Both the position numbers and the translations under genes were made by a program. A stretch of 64,000 bases of DNA from PNNG01 sp964577055 (GTDB lineage Bacteria; Bacteroidota; Bacteroidia; UBA7662): positions 62,001 to 126,000 of the forward strand of contig CAZNWC010000005.1 in NCBI GenBank assembly GCA_964577055.1, in the 5' to 3' direction. The notes beneath the pieces are model-generated. The model made no database searches. It saw only the letters and a list, made by a program, of their open reading frames with translations, and had not been told where the DNA came from. Shown piece after piece: positions 58,553 to 64,000 of the stretch. The first letter of the stretch is position 1, and each line of letters starts with the position of its first letter.

Positions 58553-59689
58553 ATGGTACGTATGCTTTTTTTATTGCTCCTTTTGTCAATTACGGCATGT
58601 TCGAGCAATAAAACCTCTAGTTGGTTTCAAAATAGTTATGACGATGATTTGTACTACGTTTCCAGCGGAGAGGCCGATCGTACTGTTGCGGTAAAAGCCA
58701 CGAAGCCCGACGCAGCTGTTGATCCGTACGAAGAGTATTTGCAAGCGCGCAGAGGACGGAACTCTGGCGTTTCTCCTTACGATTACGAGGCAACTCAGTA
58801 CGACCGAACCATGCAACGACATGCTGATCCATTCTGGTCAAGCCCTTCTATGGGTTTTGGTTTAGGAGGATTTTGGGGAAGCAGGTCTTATATGCTATAC
58901 AATCCGTTTTTTCCGCCGTTTTTCTCGATGCAACCCGGGTTGTCTTTGGGTTTTGGTATGGGAAATGGATTTTACCCTGGTATTGGGTTTGGGATGCATC
59001 CGTGGCACATGGGCGGGTGGTATTATCCCTGGATGATGTCCTCGGGCTTTGGCTGGGGAAATCCTTGGATGATGCAGGGATGGAATTCACCTTGGGGGTG
59101 GGGTGGAGGAGGTTGGTATCCCGGAAACCAATGGGGGAATGGATGGAACAACAATTGGGGAGGCAATTGGGGAAGTGATCTGAGTGGAAGTGTGCAGCAG
59201 GTGCCTCCGAGAAATGGAAGGGCAATGGGCGGAGCCTTACCTAGTCAACCTGATTTGTTTAATCCTACGGGTGGACGCCGACAAGGAAATGCACCTGGAC
59301 AATCCGTTCCTTCAAACGTTGACCGTAATGCTTATCATCCAGAAAGCGATCGTGCGACACGTCAAGCGAGACCATACAATCCAAATGCTACACCTACACG
59401 TGAGCAAGGTGATCGAACAACAAGAAGGGTAGTGACCGAGAGAAGACCGACTACCACACCAAGCAGAGGCGAATTCGACCGGCCAAGCAGGCCAACGCCG
59501 AGCTGGACACCTGAGCGCAGCTCAGGAAGGGATAATGCAAGCCCTTCACGTAGCGGTGGTACCGATAGAGGGAGCTGGAGCCCTTCTCCAAGTCGATCTG
59601 CAGATCCGCCACCTTCAAGAAGCGGAGGGGGAAGTGGTGGAGGTGTAAGTCGTCCGTCAGGTGGAGGAAATCCAGGTAGACCACGTTAA
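58553..59689 (+). CDS. Low-complexity lipoprotein rich in Gly/Trp and Arg/Ser/Pro
   Basis: The 378-residue protein has a lipoprotein signal (box S-I-T-A-C, Cys at residue 16). After an ordinary stretch (to about 100) comes a segment of some 110 residues (about 105-215) made mostly of Gly, Trp, Asn, Phe, Met and Pro with repeated G-W-G and P-W-M. The last 140 residues are rich in Arg, Ser, Pro and Thr and end G-N-P-G-R-P-R. It seems largely disordered. The FadL-type gene follows after 11 bases and proS is divergent. I recognise no family. The ATG at 58553 is chosen for the signal peptide. Confidence 0.78.
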   Translation: MVRMLFLLLLLSITACSSNKTSSWFQNSYDDDLYYVSSGEADRTVAVKATKPDAAVDPYEEYLQARRGRNSGVSPYDYEATQYDRTMQRHADPFWSSPSMGFGLGGFWGSRSYMLYNPFFPPFFSMQPGLSLGFGMGNGFYPGIGFGMHPWHMGGWYYPWMMSSGFGWGNPWMMQGWNSPWGWGGGGWYPGNQWGNGWNNNWGGNWGSDLSGSVQQVPPRNGRAMGGALPSQPDLFNPTGGRRQGNAPGQSVPSNVDRNAYHPESDRATRQARPYNPNATPTREQGDRTTRRVVTERRPTTTPSRGEFDRPSRPTPSWTPERSSGRDNASPSRSGGTDRGSWSPSPSRSADPPPSRSGGGSGGGVSRPSGGGNPGRPR

Positions 59690-59700
59690 AATTCGGAGAG

Positions 59701-61191
59701 ATGAACAAATGGTTTTTTACAACCCTGCTACTAGCTTGGGCAGTAGTTGGTTTGTCCCAATCAGAAACCGATTTGATGCGCTTTAGCATGCAAAGACAAA
59801 GCGGTTCGGCGAGGGTTGCTGCTATAGGCGGAGCTTTTGGTGCATTAGGAGCAGATATTGGTGGTTTGACAATCAATCCCGCAGGATTGGCAACTTTTCG
59901 AAAAAACACATTGGCCACTTCTTTGCAATGGGCAAATCAAACATCGGAAGGTACTTACCTCGGAAACCCCCAAAATGATGTGGATAGTAGGTTACAGTTT
60001 AGTTCGCTAGGATTTGTGTATGCACAACCCCCCCAATCGGGAAATGGCTGGTTGCAGCTCAACTACGGATTTAGCATGAATCGTACTTCCAATTTTTTTC
60101 AATCAGCCAAATATGAGGGTGTAAACACAAATTCTTCCTTGGTAGATTATTTCTTATCTGAAGCCAATGCAGGAGATGCATTTTTTCCTGAGGATTATCC
60201 TTTCTCTGCGGCTTTGGCTGAAAGTGTGGGGTTGATATATCCCAGCATTCCTGGAAACCGAGAATCTTTGTATTTCGGCATTGTGCCCAATGGAGGGGTT
60301 ACACAATCGGAACGCATCAATCAAAATGGACAATTGACCGATTACGGATTTTCAGTAGCCGGGAATTTCAAAAACAAACTGTATGTAGGTGGAGGGGTGA
60401 GTTTATTGTCAGCCTCCTTTTCATCGAGAGATGTCTTTGTGGAGCGCGATCATGCAGATAGCATATTTGATTTCAAAGACTTAACATATACACGCGATGT
60501 TCTGACTGAAGGGGATGGTTTGAAAGGCCGTCTGGGAGTAGTGATGCAGCCGGTTAACTGGTTGCGGCTGGGATTAGGACATGAAACTGGAACGAGATTT
60601 ACCATGAGTGATGATTTTCGTACATCGCTCGAAGCCAATTTTGATTCAGTTCCTACTTTTGCAAGTGCTCGTTCTCCCTTATTTAGTCCTTTTTCTTTTT
60701 CCCACCGCTCTGCCGGTAAAACCATATACAGTTTAGCCATATTGTTTGAAGCCAAGGGACTCATTTCATTTGATTATGAACAAGTATACTTCAACAGGAT
60801 GCGGGTTACTCCGCTTCGTTCAGATCAGGCATCAGTTCCATGGGCCAATGAGCTGAACGACGGTGTGGGTCGGTTATTCCAAACGGCCGAAAACTATAGA
60901 TTGGGAGCAGAATATGTAGCAGGACCTTTGGTCTTACGTGCAGGTTATGCGGTTTGGGGTAGTCCATTCCGCCAAGGTGTTGAAACGGCCGGTGGCGACT
61001 GGGTGCAACGTGATGTAACCGCTGGAATTGGGTTACGTTTAAAATCTACTACCCTTGACTTTGCCTTGGTGAATGCGAGGTGGAAAAACTATCGTTACCC
61101 CTATGCAGTAAATGGTATTGCGGCGGATGGAGTGTTGTTCAGCCAAAACCGTTGGAATGTGGTTGTTGGCGCACAATTTAGACTGGATTAA
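59701..61191 (+). CDS. Outer-membrane protein, OmpP1/FadL family
   Basis: The 496-residue protein has a signal peptide (1-19), the N-terminal FadL-like motif A-D-I-G-G-L-T-I-N-P-A-G-L (about residues 51-63) forming the hatch, and a barrel of about 14 strands ending in Q-F-R-L-D. FadL proteins pass hydrophobic substrates across the outer membrane. It follows the low-complexity lipoprotein at 11 bases and probably works with it. Its stop overlaps that of the convergent TPR gene by four bases. Confidence 0.88.
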   Translation: MNKWFFTTLLLAWAVVGLSQSETDLMRFSMQRQSGSARVAAIGGAFGALGADIGGLTINPAGLATFRKNTLATSLQWANQTSEGTYLGNPQNDVDSRLQFSSLGFVYAQPPQSGNGWLQLNYGFSMNRTSNFFQSAKYEGVNTNSSLVDYFLSEANAGDAFFPEDYPFSAALAESVGLIYPSIPGNRESLYFGIVPNGGVTQSERINQNGQLTDYGFSVAGNFKNKLYVGGGVSLLSASFSSRDVFVERDHADSIFDFKDLTYTRDVLTEGDGLKGRLGVVMQPVNWLRLGLGHETGTRFTMSDDFRTSLEANFDSVPTFASARSPLFSPFSFSHRSAGKTIYSLAILFEAKGLISFDYEQVYFNRMRVTPLRSDQASVPWANELNDGVGRLFQTAENYRLGAEYVAGPLVLRAGYAVWGSPFRQGVETAGGDWVQRDVTAGIGLRLKSTTLDFALVNARWKNYRYPYAVNGIAADGVLFSQNRWNVVVGAQFRLD

Positions 61192-61523
61192 TCCTCTATT
61201 TGTGCATTTATTTTCGCGTTTTTAAGCTCCGAAAGCGTTTTTAGGTCCTGAGAAGCAATGGCCAATTGAATGCCATTTTCAAAGGTTGAAATGGCCTTGT
61301 CATGTTGACCATTGTCGAGCAGTAAATGCCCCAGTTGGTAATAAGCGGCGAGGTAATCGGGCCTAGTTTCAAGCAATTGCTCCATCGCTTGGATGGCTTT
61401 ATCAAGTTGACCTTCCTTTTTCCATTCTAACGCCAATGCATACTGCACAAACACATCATGCGGTTGGCTTTGTAAGAGGGCCAAAAGCTGTTCTATGCGC
61501 TTATTTTCACTTTCATTCTTCAT
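61188..61523 (-). CDS. Small TPR protein
   Basis: The 111-residue soluble protein is made of two to three tetratricopeptide repeats (about residues 22-90), with the consensus positions A-L-A-L-E-W-K-K-E-G-Q-L-D-K-A and Y-Y-Q-L-G-H-L-L-L-D-N-G. It would act as a protein-binding adaptor. No partner is known. It is divergent from etfB and shares the inverted-repeat promoter region. Confidence 0.85.
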   Translation of the reverse strand: MKNESENKRIEQLLALLQSQPHDVFVQYALALEWKKEGQLDKAIQAMEQLLETRPDYLAAYYQLGHLLLDNGQHDKAISTFENGIQLAIASQDLKTLSELKNAKINAQIED

Positions 61524-61531
61524 GGCGATGT

Positions 61532-61566
61532 AGTATTTTTGTCAGTCTTGATTCGTCAAAAATACT
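61532..61566. promoter_or_regulatory. Face-to-face -7 boxes for etfB (+) and the TPR gene (-)
   Basis: AGTATTTTTG (61532-61541) and CAAAAATACT (61557-61566) are perfect ten-base inverted arms, 15 bases apart. Each carries TATTTTTG, a TAnnTTTG box, on its own strand: one 37 bases before etfB, the other 33 bases before the TPR gene. A TTTC at 61511-61514 could be the -33 element for etfB. Confidence 0.55.
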
Positions 61567-61578
61567 AACCATTTATAT

Positions 61579-62319
61579 ATGAAGATTTTGGTCTGCGTCA
61601 GCAATGTGCCTGATACCACCACAAAAATTTCGTTTAGTCCGGATAACACCCAATTCAATAGTACTGGTGTTCAGTATATCATCAATCCATATGATGAGTT
61701 GGCTTTAACGAAAGCCTTGGAACTCAATGAAGCTGCAGGTGGAGGAACTGTAACCGTTATCCATGTGGGCCTAGCTGACGCTGAACCTAATTTGCGGAAA
61801 GCCTTAGCAGTTGGGGCCGATGACGCTGTTCGCGTGGATGTTGCACCTGCCGATGGTTTTCAGGTTGCAGCTGAAATTGCTGTATATGCGAAGGACAAAG
61901 GATTTGATTTGATTTTGTGTGGTCGAGAGTCAATTGATTATAATAGTGGCATCGTGCCAGGCATGCTGGCTGAATTCCTTGGATGGCCTGAGGCCAATGT
62001 GATCACTTCAATCAGTATTTCGGGAAATACAGCTCAACTGGAGCGTGATATAGATGGTGGCCGTGAAAGCATGGAAATGCGACTTCCTTTTGTTGCGAGT
62101 TGTCAAAAAGAGATTACGGAACCACGTATTCCCAACATGCGTGGCATTATGATGGCTCGTACAAAGCCATTACAGGTTTTGCCGGGTCAAGGTGCCGAAA
62201 TACCTGCCAGAGTGGCGTCATACGCTTTACCACCAGCAAAAGCAGGTTGTAAATTCTTGGAAATAAGCGAAGTGGAAAAGCTAGTTGAATTGTTACACAC
62301 AGAAGCAAAAGTGATTTAA
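61579..62319 (+). CDS. etfB: Electron transfer flavoprotein subunit beta
   Basis: The 246-residue subunit binds AMP structurally and, with EtfA, carries electrons from acyl-CoA dehydrogenases to the quinone pool. K-I-L-V-C-V-S-N-V-P-D-T near the start, N-P-Y-D-E-L-A near residue 36 and C-G-R-E-S-I-D-Y near 114 (usual D-T/S-G in bifurcating forms is not seen) fit the family. etfA starts one base after its stop. Confidence 0.95.
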   Translation: MKILVCVSNVPDTTTKISFSPDNTQFNSTGVQYIINPYDELALTKALELNEAAGGGTVTVIHVGLADAEPNLRKALAVGADDAVRVDVAPADGFQVAAEIAVYAKDKGFDLILCGRESIDYNSGIVPGMLAEFLGWPEANVITSISISGNTAQLERDIDGGRESMEMRLPFVASCQKEITEPRIPNMRGIMMARTKPLQVLPGQGAEIPARVASYALPPAKAGCKFLEISEVEKLVELLHTEAKVI

Positions 62320-62320
62320 T

Positions 62321-63295
62321 ATGTCGGTTTTAGTATTCGTAGAAAATAATGGCGGCCAATTTAAAAAGGCAGCTTTCGAATCGGTTAGTTATGCAGCTGC
62401 TATTGCAGCAACCATGCAATCAACCACAACGGCCTTGGTTTTAGGCACCATGAGCGATGATACAGCTGGTCAACTCGGAAAATACGGTGCGAACAAAATT
62501 ATCAAACTCAACGATGCTCATCTAGATGTGGTTGAAGGCCACGCATTTGCAAAAGCCATTGCATCAGTTGCAGCTTCAGAGGGAAGTAAGGTTATTGTCC
62601 TTGCCAATACCTATACGGGTAAAGCCGTGGCACCGCGTTTGGCTGTGAAGTTATCAGCTGCATTGGCAGCGGGAGTGGTTGAATTGCCTAAAGTAGATGG
62701 TGGATTTGAAGTGAAACGAACAGTATTTTCAAACAAAGGCTTTGCCTCGCTTCAGCTGACTACCGATGTTAAAGTGCTTTCATTGACGCCCAATAGCTAC
62801 AAATTGGTAGAAAATAATACCGCGGCTGTGGTTGAAAACCGTTCGGCAGGTATCCATGCGGATGATTTTATGGCCAAGGTATTGGAAGTAAAAAAAGTAA
62901 CTGGAAAGATTCCGCTCACCGAAGCAGAATTGGTCGTTTCAGCGGGTCGTGGGATGAAAGCAGCGGAAAACTGGCACTTGGTAGAGAAATTGGCTGGTGA
63001 ATTGGGAGCTGCAACAGCCTGTTCAAAACCTGTGAGTGACATGCACTGGCGCCCCCATGACGAGCACGTAGGCCAGACCGGAATCACCATTAAACCAAAC
63101 TTGTATATAGCCATCGGTATTTCGGGAGCAATTCAGCACCTCGCAGGTGTTAGCGGAAGTAAGGTAATTGTTGCTATCAATACAGACAAAGAAGCCCCTT
63201 TCTTTAAAATTGCCGATTATGGCATTGTGGGCGATGCGTTTGAAGTTCTTCCTCGTCTTACAGAAGCTGTTTCTAAATTCAAGGCCGCAAATTAA
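62321..63295 (+). CDS. etfA: Electron transfer flavoprotein subunit alpha
   Basis: The 324-residue subunit holds FAD in its C-terminal domain: S-A-G-R-G-M near residue 207, S-K-P-V-S-D near 236, H-V-G-Q-T-G near 250, and G-I-S-G-A-I-Q-H near 267. The N-terminal domain resembles EtfB. It forms an operon with etfB, and probably with the nuclease gene 34 bases on. Confidence 0.96.
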   Translation: MSVLVFVENNGGQFKKAAFESVSYAAAIAATMQSTTTALVLGTMSDDTAGQLGKYGANKIIKLNDAHLDVVEGHAFAKAIASVAASEGSKVIVLANTYTGKAVAPRLAVKLSAALAAGVVELPKVDGGFEVKRTVFSNKGFASLQLTTDVKVLSLTPNSYKLVENNTAAVVENRSAGIHADDFMAKVLEVKKVTGKIPLTEAELVVSAGRGMKAAENWHLVEKLAGELGAATACSKPVSDMHWRPHDEHVGQTGITIKPNLYIAIGISGAIQHLAGVSGSKVIVAINTDKEAPFFKIADYGIVGDAFEVLPRLTEAVSKFKAAN

Positions 63296-63329
63296 GCGGC
63301 CTTGAATCTTTTCGCTTATTTTGCCGTAG

Positions 63330-63929
63330 ATGATGAAAAAAATCGAGTTAGAGATCATTGCCCTCTCTGATAGCAACTCGTCTGCCAACTCATATGCAAT
63401 TGTGCTGGGTGAAAAATTAGGGAACAGACGGTTACCAGTAATCATTGGTGCGTTTGAAGCCCAAGCCATTGCCATTGAATTGGAAAAAATGAAGCCTGCA
63501 AGGCCGCTGACCCACGATTTGTTTAAAAACTTTGCAGATTCTTTTGGCTTGCGCTTGGAAGAAGTAGTGATTTCTGATTTGCGCGAAGGCATATTCTACA
63601 GTCTATTGCACTGCAGAAATGGGCAAGACATCAAAGACATAGATGCCCGAACTTCTGATGCATTGGCATTGGCAGTTCGATTCAATTGCCCCATTTACAC
63701 TTACGATCATATTTTAGATTCTGGCGGGATTGTTTTTGAGCCCGAAGGCGAATCTCCTGAACCCAGCGAAGAAGCAACCAAAGAAATGCCCCTTCCCAAG
63801 CGAAAGAAGGGCTTTGATGCCAAGACGGATGAGGAACTGGAAAAAATGATGGCGGATGCTTTACAACAAGAAGAATATGAAAAGGCAGCGCAAATACGTG
63901 ATGAATTAGAACGTAGAAAGAACGGCTAA
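63330..63929 (+). CDS. Bifunctional nuclease family protein with UVR motif
   Basis: The 199-residue protein has an N-terminal DUF151/bifunctional nuclease domain (about 1-130: L-P-V-I-I-G-A-F-E-A-Q-A-I near residue 34, R-T-S-D-A-L-A-L-A-V-R near 106), a charged linker, and a C-terminal UVR motif (about 160-195: L-Q-Q-E-E-Y-E-K-A-A-Q-I-R-D-E-L). Relatives are reported with DNase and RNase activity; the UVR part mediates binding in UvrB/ClpC. The second ATG at 63333 is an alternative start. Confidence 0.9.
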   Translation: MMKKIELEIIALSDSNSSANSYAIVLGEKLGNRRLPVIIGAFEAQAIAIELEKMKPARPLTHDLFKNFADSFGLRLEEVVISDLREGIFYSLLHCRNGQDIKDIDARTSDALALAVRFNCPIYTYDHILDSGGIVFEPEGESPEPSEEATKEMPLPKRKKGFDAKTDEELEKMMADALQQEEYEKAAQIRDELERRKNG

Positions 63930-63944
63930 ACTATACCTAAATCA

Positions 63945-64000
63945 TGCAACTTTTAAACGGACTCATGGGCATTGCTTTCTTGATAGGCATGCTTTACTTG
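63945..64000 (+). CDS. Probable nucleoside transporter (NupC type), N-terminal end only
   Basis: An ATG at 63945 opens a frame that is cut by the window end after 18 full codons, and starts M-Q-L-L-N-G-L-M-G-I-A-F-L-I-G. The N-terminal helix and the position after etfBA and the nuclease match concentrative nucleoside transporters of Bacteroidota. The call is tentative. Confidence 0.5.

Noticed and set aside
58870..59190. Tandem DNA repeat in the glycine/tryptophan-rich region
   Set aside because: The composition is biased, but no unit repeats regularly at the DNA level; it is a property of the protein.
1..64000. CRISPR arrays, insertion sequences, prophage or integrative elements
   Set aside because: I saw no regularly spaced direct repeats, transposase, integrase or phage structural genes, and gene order is typical of a core chromosome region.

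Overview
The window is a compact stretch of a Bacteroidota chromosome. The evidence is the gene content: gliding/type IX secretion genes gldB, gldD and gldE; two secreted proteins with type IX C-terminal sorting domains; the gene orders purH-mreBCD-mrdA-rodA, mutY-ssb-gldE-gldD and etfB-etfA-bifunctional nuclease; an archaeal-type ProRS; and repeated promoter boxes of the Bacteroidota form TAnnTTTG (some TAnnTTCG). The family or genus cannot be fixed from this window. I see no phage, insertion sequence, CRISPR array or rRNA, and no gene-free stretch above 300 bases.

Layout. 1-2641: the start of an AddB-like nuclease gene, a divergent hydrolase, an ECF sigma factor and a four-helix membrane protein. 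2686-6338: aconitase and a divergent MacB/FtsX-type permease. 6381-6560: tRNA-Cys and tRNA-Leu with their promoter and terminator. 6624-8575: a decayed hybrid sensor kinase. 8617-12885: RseP, MarR, small membrane proteins, XseB, uridine kinase, TrkA-like protein. 12886-16367: GldB, a barrel protein, NAD synthetase. 16416-19306: RNase G, a 29-residue COX24-type ribosomal protein gene, a TPR protein, HU. 19413-25026: mutY, ssb, gldE, gldD, recG. 25036-32214: the cell-shape operon behind purH. 32286-35307: a leucine-rich repeat protein and HtpG. 35423-41061: an accessory signalling locus. 41058-49099: thiolase, TruA, an ABC exporter, an M1 peptidase, an MCE protein, an amidase. 49172-64000: LptD, an E2 acyltransferase, CinA, a sorted exoprotein, ThyA/DHFR, ProRS, a glycine/tryptophan-rich lipoprotein with a FadL-type porin, a TPR protein, ETF, a bifunctional nuclease and the start of a probable nucleoside transporter.

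Most genes serve core functions: TCA cycle and electron transfer, wall and envelope building, DNA repair, folate/thymidylate and NAD synthesis. The least ordinary region is 35423-41061. There a stand-alone ThiF/E1-like protein resembling the Rv1355c family, a GNAT-like protein, a 7TM-DISM histidine kinase and a receiver-kinase hybrid are packed with overlapping ends, opposite a lone receiver. This looks like an enzyme pair coupled to a sensor; its function is unknown. Other points worth a look are the multiply interrupted kinase, face-to-face promoters forming inverted repeats, palindromes before htpG and mreB, promoter boxes 4-5 bases from start codons, and a probable proS terminator lying inside folA.
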